Shown here one piece after another: positions 51,354 to 59,485 of a stretch of DNA of 64,000 nucleotides. The notes beneath the pieces are model-generated. The model did no database searches and was not told where the DNA came from. It worked only from the letters and a program-made list of their open reading frames with translations. A program made the position numbers and the translations under genes. This DNA comes from Roseomonas alba (GTDB taxonomy: Bacteria > Pseudomonadota > Alphaproteobacteria > Acetobacterales > Acetobacteraceae), in assembly GCF_019430885.1 (NCBI RefSeq), contig NZ_JAHYBZ010000004.1, positions 124,001 through 188,000 of the forward strand. The letters are read 5' to 3'. Every line of letters starts with the position of its first letter. The stretch's first letter is position 1.

Positions 51354-52202
51354 TCATCCTCGCCCGGCGAAGGTGTCGCAGGCCTCGATCCGGCCGCTGT
51401 CCAGCCCGCGCCGGAACCAGGTCGCACGCTGGGCCGAAGTGCCGTGGGTGAAGCTTTCCGGCACGACATAGCCGCGGCTTGCGCGTTGCAGGCGGTCGTC
51501 GCCGACCGCGGCGGCGGCATTCAGCCCTTCCTCGATGTCGCCGCGTTCGAGGATGCCGCGCGTCTCCTGCGCCCGCCGCGCCCAGACGCCGGCGAGGCAA
51601 TCGGCCTGCAATTCCACGCGCACCTGAAGGGCGTTGGACGCCGCCTCCCCCTGCCCGCGCCGCACCTCCTCGACGCGCCCCAGCACGCCAAGCTGGTTCT
51701 GCACGTGATGCCCGACTTCATGCGCGATGATGTAGGCGGCAGCAAAATCCCCCTGCGCGCCGAGACGCCGCTGGAGGTCCGCCATGAAGTCGAGATCGAT
51801 GTAAACCTTGTGGTCGCGCGGGCAGTAGAAGGGCCCGACCTGCGCCTGGGCGAAGCCGCAGCCCGACTGCGTCGCGCCGGAGAACAGCACCACCGTCGGA
51901 TCCTCGTAGCGCCCGCCACGCCGGGCGAATTCGGCGCGCCAGACCTGCTCCGTCTCGCCCAGCACCTGGGCGACGAAGCGGCGGGCGGCATCGTCCTGCG
52001 GCGCCGTCTGCTGATACTGGGTCTGCGGCTGGGGGGCGGAAAGCTGGCCTTGCAGCAATTCCCCCGGATCGACGCCGAGCAGCAGCGCGATGACCAGCAG
52101 GGCGATGGTGCCGAGGCCCCCGCCCACCGCGACGCCGCGGCCGCCGATGCGCTGGCCGCGCCGGTCCTCGACATTGTCGCTCTCCGGCCCGTCCAGACGC
52201 AT
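51354..52202 (-). CDS. Neutral zinc metallopeptidase (YpfJ/ZnMc family)
   Basis: 282 residues. An N-terminal basic region and one membrane helix (LGTIALLVIALLLGVDPGELL, about 30-50) are followed by a Gln-rich linker and the peptidase domain: VVLFSGATQSGCGFAQAQVGPFYCPRDHKVYIDLDF, zinc site AYIIAHEVGHHVQ (HExxH), and ELQADCLAGVWA with the third ligand. It should be membrane-anchored with the enzyme in the periplasm. It is the last gene after the TauD-type and racemase genes, 14 bases downstream of the racemase. Confidence 0.92.
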   Translation of the reverse strand: MRLDGPESDNVEDRRGQRIGGRGVAVGGGLGTIALLVIALLLGVDPGELLQGQLSAPQPQTQYQQTAPQDDAARRFVAQVLGETEQVWRAEFARRGGRYEDPTVVLFSGATQSGCGFAQAQVGPFYCPRDHKVYIDLDFMADLQRRLGAQGDFAAAYIIAHEVGHHVQNQLGVLGRVEEVRRGQGEAASNALQVRVELQADCLAGVWARRAQETRGILERGDIEEGLNAAAAVGDDRLQRASRGYVVPESFTHGTSAQRATWFRRGLDSGRIEACDTFAGRG

Positions 52203-52216
52203 GATCGCCTCCTTCG

Positions 52217-52954
52217 CTAGGTATCGCCCCGCAGCAACGCGGCAAGGCCGGGAGAGATGCCAAGGCCCATGCGCCCCTTCGGCGGGGCATAGGACCCGGC
52301 CTGCGCTCGCGGCAGGCGCAGCGAGACCAGGAGCTCGGCCATCCGCACCCCACAGGCCATGCCGTCCAGCAGTGCGACCGGACAGGCCGCCTGCAGCCGG
52401 TTGTCGAAGCCGGCCAACGCCGCCCCAGCGAGGACCACGGCATTGGCGCCCTCGGCGGCGAGCGCCTTGGCCGCGGCCAGCACCTTTGTGCCGACGCTGT
52501 CGGGGTCGGCCACGGCCTCCGGTGCCGATGCGTTCACCGCGATGATGTCCACCAGCCGCTCGGCCAGCCCGTAGCGGGCGATCAGCTCGCGATACATCTC
52601 GAGGCTGCCGAAGGTGACCAGGCCGAAGCGGCCGCCCAGCATGCAGGCGGTCAGGCAGGCGGCCTCGGTCATGCCGACCACGGGACAGGGCATGATCTGC
52701 CGCGCGGCGTCCAGCGCCGTGTCGTGGCTGACGGCGAGCAGCACCGCATCGACCTGGCCGGCCTGTTCGGCGAGCAGGTCGAGCAGCGCATGGGCGGCGA
52801 TGACGTTCTCCGCCCGCGTCGTGATCACCGCGGGGCCGAAGCGCGGCGTGGCGGGAATGATCTCCGTCCCCGGCGCGGCGGCAGCACGGGCGGCAGCAGC
52901 GCAGGCGTCGGTGATCGCCTCGGTGGTGTTCGCATTCGCGACCAGCAGCCGCAT
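52217..52954 (-). CDS. Aspartate/glutamate/hydantoin racemase family protein
   Basis: 245 residues. MRLLVANANTTEAITDAC, the ENVIAAHALLDLL region, the first catalytic Cys in MPCPVVGMTEAACLTACML and the second in RLQAACPVALLDGMACG fit the hydantoin-racemase subgroup. It should racemise a small amino acid or hydantoin derivative. Its ATG overlaps the TauD gene stop by one base (TGATG), so the two are coupled. Confidence 0.88.
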   Translation of the reverse strand: MRLLVANANTTEAITDACAAAARAAAAPGTEIIPATPRFGPAVITTRAENVIAAHALLDLLAEQAGQVDAVLLAVSHDTALDAARQIMPCPVVGMTEAACLTACMLGGRFGLVTFGSLEMYRELIARYGLAERLVDIIAVNASAPEAVADPDSVGTKVLAAAKALAAEGANAVVLAGAALAGFDNRLQAACPVALLDGMACGVRMAELLVSLRLPRAQAGSYAPPKGRMGLGISPGLAALLRGDT

Positions 52955-53874
52955 CAGCCAGGTTCCGCCACGGTGCGGCGCGAATGCGCCATGGCGATAC
53001 GCAGGCGGCGAAATTCCTGCGGGGCCGCTGGCGCATCGGGCGTGGTCTCGGCCAGGCTGCGCAGCTTCCAGACAAGATGCGGGTTGAACAGCAGCAAATC
53101 CCCCGGCCGCGGCTCCAGTTTCAGCATCAGGGCCGGCTCGGCGCAGACGGCATCGAGCAGGTCGAAGGCTGGGCGCAGCCCCGCGGAGAGCGGCGCGGCG
53201 CCGGGCTGGGGCGTAGTCGCCGCCTCCTCCACCGCCAAGCGAGTGTAGCGCGCGGCGAAGGCGCCGCCGGTCACAGTGAAGACGGCGCGTGGGGTGAGTT
53301 CCCCGTCCTCAAGCAGCGGCGCCGGCTCGTAGAGCTCGGCGAGCGCGGTCCGGTCGCGGCGCATCACCTCATTGTGCACCGCACCAGCCGAGACGAGCCC
53401 GTGCGGCGGAGCATCCGGCGCATTGGCGAGGCACAGCAGCGCGATGGCGTCGCAGGCTTCGATATGGAAGCGTGGCGTGGCGGCACGCGCCCCACCCCCT
53501 TCCTCCGGCCGCCCGGTCAGGCGTGTGACGGGCGAGCCCTGCCCGTTCAGCGGCTTGCCGAGGTGTTCCCCAAGGGTCAGCAGCGCGGCATCTGCCGCCG
53601 CGGCGCCATGCCGGTCGAAGGGCAGACCCCGCAGGAGACAAAAACCGCGGCCCGTATCGAGCCGCGTCGCGACATCAGCGAGAATCGGCGCCAGCCGCGT
53701 GAGCGGCGGCGGGGGCGCGGCGGCCTCGGCCGCCGTCAGGGCGGCTTCGAGCTCGGCCGCCTCCTCGGTGCCGACAGGCACCATCCAGTCCGCCGCAGTG
53801 AGGTCGCCCGCCACCCAGACGGCAGGGCCGGTCTGGGGTGCGGGCCGCGGTCGGGGTCGCGTGAGGGTCGTCAT
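52954..53874 (-). CDS. TauD/TfdA family Fe(II)/2-oxoglutarate dioxygenase-like protein
   Basis: 306 residues. The domain holds FCLLRGLPFDRHG, PRFHIEACDAIALLCL (His and the acidic partner), and the distal GDLLLFNPHLVWKLRS with HSRRTVAEPG, where the second His and Arg sit. In the first site the usual H-x-D appears as HIEACD, so metal binding may be by Glu or Asp. It probably oxidises an amine or acid before the racemase step. First gene of the operon with the racemase and zinc peptidase. Confidence 0.75.
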   Translation of the reverse strand: MTTLTRPRPRPAPQTGPAVWVAGDLTAADWMVPVGTEEAAELEAALTAAEAAAPPPPLTRLAPILADVATRLDTGRGFCLLRGLPFDRHGAAAADAALLTLGEHLGKPLNGQGSPVTRLTGRPEEGGGARAATPRFHIEACDAIALLCLANAPDAPPHGLVSAGAVHNEVMRRDRTALAELYEPAPLLEDGELTPRAVFTVTGGAFAARYTRLAVEEAATTPQPGAAPLSAGLRPAFDLLDAVCAEPALMLKLEPRPGDLLLFNPHLVWKLRSLAETTPDAPAAPQEFRRLRIAMAHSRRTVAEPG

Positions 53875-53961
53875 GCACGCAAGGGTAGCACGCCGCGTGA
53901 GGCAGGCCACAATCGCGCCGCACCTTGCCGGATCGGCGCGACGGGTGGACCCTCCGCCGCG

Positions 53962-54106
53962 AGAGTCTGTTTGGAAAGTCCGGCACTGGCCCGCACCCCC
54001 AACCCGGCCACCCATTCCAGCATGCTGACGCGGGTGGCCGGGTTGGGGGTGCGGGCCGGTGCCGGACACGGCAACGCGCCATAGGGCGCGTTTCCAAACA
54101 GACTCT
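53962..54106. repeat. 145-base palindrome between divergent genes
   Basis: The ends AGAGTCTGTTTGGAAA (53962-53977) and TTTCCAAACAGACTCT (54091-54106) are perfect 16-base inverted repeats. A longer inner pair follows (GGCACTGGCCCGCACCCC... and ...GGGGTGCGGGCCGGTGCC), around a short loop with CAGCATGCTG. It differs from the other repeat family. It lies between the TauD-type gene (minus) and the M20 peptidase gene (plus). Confidence 0.8.
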
Positions 54107-54136
54107 GACTGCTTGCCGGAGAGAGAGAGAGACCGC

Positions 54137-55279
54137 ATGACCGAATACCCCGCGACCGACCTGCCCTTCGATGCGGAGGAGATCCTCGCCCGCCTGATGC
54201 GCTGGTCCGCCTGCGAGAGCCCGACCTTCGACGCGGCGGCGGTCAACCGGATGATGGACATGGCGTCGCGCGACCTGGCGCTGCTCGGCGCGCGGATCGA
54301 CCGCATCCCGGGGCGGATGGGCCTCGGCGACTGCGTGCGGGCGCGCTTCCCGCATCCGGCGGGCGATGCTGCGCCGGGCATCCTGGTGCTCGCGCATCTC
54401 GACACGGTCCATCCGATCGGGACGCTGACGAAGCTGCCGATCCGGCGAGAGGGCAACAAATGCTACGGCCCGGGCATCCAGGACATGAAGGGCGGCACCG
54501 TCCTCGCCGTCGAGGCGATGCGCCAGATCATCGCCGCGGCGATGGCGACGCATCTGCCGGTCACCTTCCTGCTGACCTCCGACGAGGAGATCGGCAGCCC
54601 GTCGACGCGCGACATCATCGAGGCCGAGGCATCGCGCAACCGCTTCGTGCTGGTGCCCGAACCAGCGCGCCCGGACGGCGGCGTGGTGACCGGCCGCTAT
54701 GCCATCGCGCGCTTCAACCTCAAGACGACGGGGCGTCCGTCCCATGCCGGGGCGCGGCTCGCCGAAGGGCGCAGCGCGATCCGGGAGATGGCGCGCCAGA
54801 TCGTCGCCATCGAGGACATGACGACCGAGGATTGCACCTTCTCGGTCGGCGTCATCCATGGCGGGCAGTGGGTGAATTGCGTCTCCACCACCTGCGAGGC
54901 GGAATCGCTGTCGATGGCGAAGCGGCAGGAGGATCTCGACGCCGGCGTGGAGAAGATGCTGGCGCTGCGGTCGAACGCAAACGACGTGACGCTGGAAGTC
55001 ACGCGCGGCGTGACGCGCCCGGTGTGGGAACCGGATGCGAAGGGCATGGCGCTGTACGACCAGGCGCGGAAGATCGCCAACGACATCGGCTTCGACATCA
55101 ATCCGCAGAGCGCCGGCGGCGGGTCGGACGGCAATTTCACCGGGGCGATGGGCATCACGACGCTCGATGGCCTCGGCGTCCAGGGTGCGCTGGCGCACAC
55201 GCTGGAAGAGCATGTGATGATCGACAGCCTGGTGCCGCGGGCGAAGCTGCTGGCCGGGCTGCTGACGACGCTCGCATGA
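54137..55279 (+). CDS. M20 family metallopeptidase (glutamate carboxypeptidase-like)
   Basis: 380 residues. Metal ligands are visible: VLAHLDTVHPIG (His, Asp), GPGIQDMKGGTVLA (second Asp), TSDEEIGSPSTRD (Glu pair), and the C-terminal GALAHTLEEHVMID (His). The dimerisation domain holds GRPSHAGARLAEGRSAIREMARQIVAI. It should cleave an N-terminal or acyl-amide bond of an amino-acid compound in the cytoplasm. A purine-rich GAGAGAGAGA run upstream of the ATG is the ribosome site. Confidence 0.93.
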   Translation: MTEYPATDLPFDAEEILARLMRWSACESPTFDAAAVNRMMDMASRDLALLGARIDRIPGRMGLGDCVRARFPHPAGDAAPGILVLAHLDTVHPIGTLTKLPIRREGNKCYGPGIQDMKGGTVLAVEAMRQIIAAAMATHLPVTFLLTSDEEIGSPSTRDIIEAEASRNRFVLVPEPARPDGGVVTGRYAIARFNLKTTGRPSHAGARLAEGRSAIREMARQIVAIEDMTTEDCTFSVGVIHGGQWVNCVSTTCEAESLSMAKRQEDLDAGVEKMLALRSNANDVTLEVTRGVTRPVWEPDAKGMALYDQARKIANDIGFDINPQSAGGGSDGNFTGAMGITTLDGLGVQGALAHTLEEHVMIDSLVPRAKLLAGLLTTLA

Positions 55280-55407
55280 CGCGCGGGTGAATTCCTTCAG
55301 GCGTGGTGGCGATGGCAGGGTCGTGATGTCTTGCCATCCGCGCCCGCAGCGGTGACTTTTCAGCGACCGCGGAGCCGCCGCGGTCGTCACGAAAGGAGAA
55401 GGCCGCG

Positions 55408-55701
55408 ATGGCACGCAGCCGGGACGTGATGAGTCTGGCAGCGCTCATCACCGGCGCCGCGATGGCGGCGGGATCGGCGTCACCCGTCACGGCCACGATG
55501 GACGCCGCCGCGCCGGTCGTGCCGGCGCAGTATTTCCACGAGGAGAGGCCGGCCTACCAGGCACCGCCGCCGCGGTATTACGCGCCGCCGCCGCCACGGC
55601 GCGTCTGCTGGACCGAGAATCGCCGCATCCTGGTGGGATACGACCGCTATCGCCAGCCGATCTACCAGACCGTGCCGCGCCGCGTCTGCGGCTATCGCTG
55701 A
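55408..55701 (+). CDS. Small exported Pro/Tyr-rich protein
   Basis: 97 residues. A signal peptide (about 1-25: SLAALITGAAMAAGSASPVTA) and a mature part with PPPRYYAPPPPRR, then CWTENRRILVGYDRYRQPIYQTVPRRVCGYR with two Cys framing a basic beta hairpin. AAAGGAGAAGG is a strong ribosome site. The C-terminal motif resembles small envelope proteins found across alphaproteobacteria; function unknown. Confidence 0.65.
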   Translation: MARSRDVMSLAALITGAAMAAGSASPVTATMDAAAPVVPAQYFHEERPAYQAPPPRYYAPPPPRRVCWTENRRILVGYDRYRQPIYQTVPRRVCGYR

Positions 55702-55716
55702 GGCATCCGGCGCGGT

Positions 55717-56319
55717 TCAGCGCGGCGGCTGGGCGGCGTTGACGGCGGCGCGGATGGCGGCGGCGGGGATCACCACGGTGTTGCTGCGCCAGCGCGGGCC
55801 GAAATTGCTGGTGTCGATCCACAGGCAAAGATCGACCGGGTCGCGCATCAGTTCCAATTCCGCGCGGGAAAACGTCACGCGGCCTTCGGAGCGCTCTTCC
55901 CTGCCCTGCTGCCGCAGGTTGATCGCGACGGTGTAGCGGTAGCGCCCATCGATCGGCTGCGGCCACGCCGCGCGCGGCTGCAGGCTGTCGTCCACAACAC
56001 CAAGTGTGTCCCGCAGCCGGCCGTCAACAACAAAATCGACATTGCGCTCGCTGTCGGGGATATGCGTTCGCCCTCGGCACGTCACGATGTAGACATAGGC
56101 GGCGCTGGCATGATCGATCGCCAGGATGCGCAGGTTGCTCGCCGACGACAGTTCCACGATGATGGCCGGGCGGAAATCAGAAGGTCTGGGTGAGGAAAAG
56201 TACGGCGTGATGCGCGCGATGTGCGGTGGACTGAGCCCATCCAGCCGCAAATCGGTCACGTCAGGCACGCCGCAGGCTGCCAACAGGCAAGCCAGCGCGA
56301 GTGATGCCAAGCGCGTCAT
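55717..56319 (-). CDS. Lipoprotein, candidate immunity protein (copy B)
   Basis: 200 residues. Signal peptide MTRLASLALACLLAACGVPDV with lipobox LAAC, then VTDLRLDGLSPPHI, a beta-rich body (RYRYTVAINLRQQGREERSEGRVTFSRAELELMRDPVDLCLWID) and PRWRSNTVVIPAAAIRAAVN. It is a paralogue of 56450-57058 with an identical start of the mature part. Its ATG overlaps (ATGA) the stop of a leftover hydrolase C-terminus, as its sister gene overlaps the real hydrolase. A periplasmic immunity role is inferred from this pairing. Confidence 0.75.
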   Translation of the reverse strand: MTRLASLALACLLAACGVPDVTDLRLDGLSPPHIARITPYFSSPRPSDFRPAIIVELSSASNLRILAIDHASAAYVYIVTCRGRTHIPDSERNVDFVVDGRLRDTLGVVDDSLQPRAAWPQPIDGRYRYTVAINLRQQGREERSEGRVTFSRAELELMRDPVDLCLWIDTSNFGPRWRSNTVVIPAAAIRAAVNAAQPPR

Positions 56320-56440
56320 CGGCCCATAACCCGGTTGAGCAGCGTGCCGGTCGAACTTGGCAATCGCAATTCCATCATCCGCCCGAACTGCGCATGGGTG
56401 TAAGGCGCGTCGAAGTGCTGGGAGGCGAAACCCTGCGACG
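56316..56440 (-). pseudogene. Leftover C-terminus of a duplicated serine hydrolase
   Basis: About 40 codons that translate to FASQHFDAPYTHAQFGRMME and a short LLNRVMGR ending, clearly matching the end of the hydrolase at 57055 (FASQHFDAPFAHGDFEAMIK ... YERILGR). Only the part around the catalytic His remains. It lies between the two lipoprotein genes and overlaps the second one by ATGA, the same arrangement as the intact pair. The rest of this hydrolase copy has been lost. Confidence 0.72.
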
Positions 56441-56449
56441 GGCGGCGCT

Positions 56450-57058
56450 TTACGGCGGCGTCCCGGTAGCGACCGCTGCGCGGATCGCAGTGGGGGGGAT
56501 CATCACCGTGTTGCTGCGCCAGCGCGGAGCGTAGCCGACGGTATCGACAACCAGACAGAGATCGACCGGGTCGCGCATCAGGTCGAGTTCGGCGAGGGAG
56601 TATTCCAGGCGACCGTCGGAGCGATCTTCCCTGCCCTGTTGCCGCAGACCGATCGCGACGCTGTAGCGGTAGCGCCCGTCGATCGGAGGCGGCCAATCCG
56701 AGCGGGGCCGCCGGTTGCTGACAACTTCGAGCTCGTCCCTCAGACGGTCGATGAGGACGACGTCAAAGCGTCGCTCCTCTCTGATGATGTGCGAACGCCC
56801 GTAGCAGAGCACGACATATGCGTTCGTGCCTATGGCATGGTTGGTCGCCAGTTCGCGCAAGTCACGGGACGTCGACAGCTCCGCGACGATTGCTGCACGT
56901 ATGAAGCGCGGATCTGGCGTCATGAACTCCGGCCGAAGGTTCACGATGTGCGGCGGGCTGAGCCCGTCCAGCCGCAAATCGGTCACGTCGGGCACACCGC
57001 AAGCCGTGAGAAGGCCGGTGAGGGTCAGCAATACAAGGTGCGGGAGATGGCCGATCAC
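56450..57058 (-). CDS. Lipoprotein, candidate immunity protein (copy A)
   Basis: 202 residues. GTG start; signal peptide with lipobox LTAC (MIGHLPHLVLLTLTGLLTACGVPDV). Body as in copy B: VTDLRLDGLSPPHI, RYRYSVAIGLRQQGREDRSDGRLEYSLAELDLMRDPVDLCLVVD, PRWRSNTVMIPPTAIRAAV. It is translationally coupled to the hydrolase gene (GTGA overlap at 57055-57058). The two lipoproteins differ most in the middle, which would suit immunity to different toxin forms; that is speculation. Confidence 0.75.
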   Translation of the reverse strand: MIGHLPHLVLLTLTGLLTACGVPDVTDLRLDGLSPPHIVNLRPEFMTPDPRFIRAAIVAELSTSRDLRELATNHAIGTNAYVVLCYGRSHIIREERRFDVVLIDRLRDELEVVSNRRPRSDWPPPIDGRYRYSVAIGLRQQGREDRSDGRLEYSLAELDLMRDPVDLCLVVDTVGYAPRWRSNTVMIPPTAIRAAVATGTPP

Positions 57059-57917
57059 CTGCCCAGGATCCTCTCATACAGAGTGTTCCGCCCATCCGGC
57101 AGGATCCGCTTTATCATCGCTTCGAAGTCCCCATGCGCGAAGGGTGCGTCGAAATGCTGAGACGCGAAGCGCTGTGGACGCTGGCCATACTGACCACCCA
57201 GCTCCGCGATCTGGTTGCTCGGGTTCGATGGGTTGCGGTCCGCTGCATTCACATTGATCCATTCGCGGGCCCCGGCGCGCACCCGTCTGAAGAAGTCGTC
57301 CGACAAGAAAGGACCTACTGGATCTACGGTAACCAGCATATCGATCGGGCGGCCCTCCCTTGCCAGGCGATCGACGATTTGAGCCGCCGTATCCGCACCC
57401 CAACTATGACCCACTACAACAACGCGGGTACCGGGCGCTGCTGTCTCGATCAGCGAGCGGATGCGGGCGGGCTGATCATGCGATGCGTATTCCACCTGCG
57501 TGTTGGCGAGGCGTGCGCCCTTCGCCTCCTCAGACATATCCCTGACCAGCCCCGAAGTCCCATCGAACAATCCCCCGACAAAGACGACGAGCGCCGGCGG
57601 CCTCGGCGCCGCCGCCGGGGCGGGTGCCGGTTCCGGCGCCGCCCCCGGCCAGGCGCTTCGCGCGCCGTGCCGTCGCCCTCGCCACGCGCGGCGCGCCGCC
57701 TCTGCTGATAGGGATCGACATGCTCCCGACGGCCATTGCCGACCCTGTCATAGGCCGGCACCTGCACCACGCGCGTGCCGCCCTCGGTGGTGTCCTCCGC
57801 GCCATGCAGGCGTTGCCAGCCTTCGGTGACCCAGCCCGCATAGGCGGCACGTTCCGGATGGCCGGACTGCCAATAGTGCGGGTCCCGCATCGCCGCCCGC
57901 AGATCGCCTTCAGTCAC
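57055..57917 (-). pseudogene. Serine alpha/beta hydrolase (lipase-like), apparently frameshifted
   Basis: The catalytic part is open from about 57747 to the stop: PPALVVFVGGLFDGTSGLVRDM, nucleophile elbow VVVVGHSWGADTA, Asp in TVDPVGPF, His in ASQHFDAPFAHGDF. The likely true N-terminus is in another frame from GTG at 57917: VTEGDLRAAMRDPHYWQSGH, GWVTEGWQRLHG, QVPAYDRVGNGRREHVDPYQ. The two parts meet in a GC-rich Ala/Pro/Gly linker at about 57640-57710, where a one-base slip or real frameshift must lie. If intact it would be a linker-joined, possibly delivered, hydrolase. A TTG at 57570 could start a shorter product. Confidence 0.7.
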
Positions 57918-57986
57918 CCGGATCGTCCGCCATCCGGGTCTCTTGCCCAAGCCTCCAGGGCTAATATTCCCGACCAACCTCGGATG

Positions 57987-59234
57987 TCAGGGTCCGGACG
58001 TCGTTCGCCTCCGCCCCGCCAGCAGGACGACGGCGGCAAGCCCCTGCAAACCCGCCGCCAGGATGAAGATCAGCGCCGGATCGACCGCCCGCAGCAGCCC
58101 GAACCCCGCCGGTGCGAAGGCATAGCCCGCCTGGCCGATCGCGGTGATCAGCGCCACCACCCGCGCCGTATCCGCCGGCGTGAAATCCGCCTGGGCGATC
58201 AGCGGCGGCAGCGATGTCGCATTCCCCAGCCCCAGCCCGAACAGCGCGATGCCGGCGAGCAGCCACGCCACGCCATCCGCCCCACCCGCCAGCATCAGCA
58301 GCGAGCCCAGGAGCTGCACGCCATAGTTCCCCGCCGCCGCGATGCGCCGGTCCACGCCGGGCCGCAGCAGCCAGCCCATGCCGGTCCGCCCGACGATGGC
58401 GCAGACCGTCATCAGCCCCGCGACGATGCCCGCGAGCGTCGCCCCGAGCGGCGCGACCAGCATCGAAAGCAGATGCGCGATAAGCCCGACCTGCGCGAAC
58501 AACCCGATCGAGGCGCCGAGCGCGAGGGTCCCGAAGCGCCGCTCGGCCCAGGGGCTGCGCAGCGGCGCGGCGTCCTGGTTCGCGCGCACCGCGACCGGCG
58601 GCAGCGCCGCATCGCCGTCCGGGAACTGGCCGAGCGCGGCCGGGTCCGCCGCCAGGTGCCGCGCCGCGAGCCACCACAGCGCCGCCGCCATGGCGAAGCC
58701 GATCGCCCCGGCCGCCACGGGAAAGCCGAACCCAGCGATCAGCGACACCCAGAGCGGCGAGAGCACCACGCCCCCCACGCTCGCGCCGTTATAGGCGGCG
58801 CTGAGCGCGGCCGGCCGCCGCCGCACGAACCAGGGCGCCACGATGGCGTTGATCGCCGCCGCCCCCGTCATCGCCCAGCCCGCGCCGCTGACCGCCGTCG
58901 CGACGAACAACTGCCAGGGTGCATCCGCCAGCGCCCAGCCCAGCACGCCGACCCCCGACAGCACGCCCCCCAGCCGCGTCACCCCCGCCACGCCGAAGCG
59001 CCGATGGATCCTCGGCAGATTTCCCACCACCAGCGCGCCGAGCAGGAAGTGGCAGGTCACCGCCGCCGAGACGAGCGGGATCGGCCAGCCCCGCGCCTCA
59101 TGCACCGCAAACAGGAAGACTGGCGGCCCGTAGAACCCCACCCCCCAGCCGAAGACGGCAACGATGAAGGCGGCGCGCACCACCCGCCATCCGGCGAAGG
59201 GTGTCGTCGTGGTGGGCGTGACAGGCAGGTCCAT
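57987..59234 (-). CDS. MFS transporter
   Basis: 415 residues from the ATG at 59234 (MDLPVTPTTTTPFAGWRVV) with twelve membrane segments. Marks include GWGVGFYGPPVFLFAV at the first helices, FVATAVSGAGWAMTGAAAINAIVAPWFVRRRPAALSAAYNGASVGGVVLSPLW (MFS_1, monocarboxylate/OFA-like), and GRTGMGWLLRPG in the second half. A longer in-frame start exists but adds 51 basic, non-membrane residues. Substrate unknown. Its end is 70 bases from the hydrolase start on the same strand. Confidence 0.9.
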   Translation of the reverse strand: MDLPVTPTTTTPFAGWRVVRAAFIVAVFGWGVGFYGPPVFLFAVHEARGWPIPLVSAAVTCHFLLGALVVGNLPRIHRRFGVAGVTRLGGVLSGVGVLGWALADAPWQLFVATAVSGAGWAMTGAAAINAIVAPWFVRRRPAALSAAYNGASVGGVVLSPLWVSLIAGFGFPVAAGAIGFAMAAALWWLAARHLAADPAALGQFPDGDAALPPVAVRANQDAAPLRSPWAERRFGTLALGASIGLFAQVGLIAHLLSMLVAPLGATLAGIVAGLMTVCAIVGRTGMGWLLRPGVDRRIAAAGNYGVQLLGSLLMLAGGADGVAWLLAGIALFGLGLGNATSLPPLIAQADFTPADTARVVALITAIGQAGYAFAPAGFGLLRAVDPALIFILAAGLQGLAAVVLLAGRRRTTSGP

Positions 59235-59485
59235 CGGGCGTTTCCATTGTGGGGCCCGGACACTGGGCCCGTCGATGCCCGGCATGCTGCGGTGCCGACC
59301 GAAGCATGGCATGCCTGGACGGGCCGGGGCAGCCGTCGCACTCCGCCCGCCGCGGCGCCGGGGCATGATCGGTTCACGGTCGTTCACCCACCATGCTTCA
59401 ATCCAGTGTTTGATCGCGTGGTTCAGACCTCCGGTGCATTCGCACCTGCGCTCGTCACGCTCCAGGGAACAGGATACGGCAGGGC

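Noticed and set aside
49168..51471. 767-codon plus-strand open frame
   Set aside because: Antisense to the M81 peptidase and methyltransferase genes, both with clear family motifs; the translation is Arg/Gly/Asp-rich with no domain.
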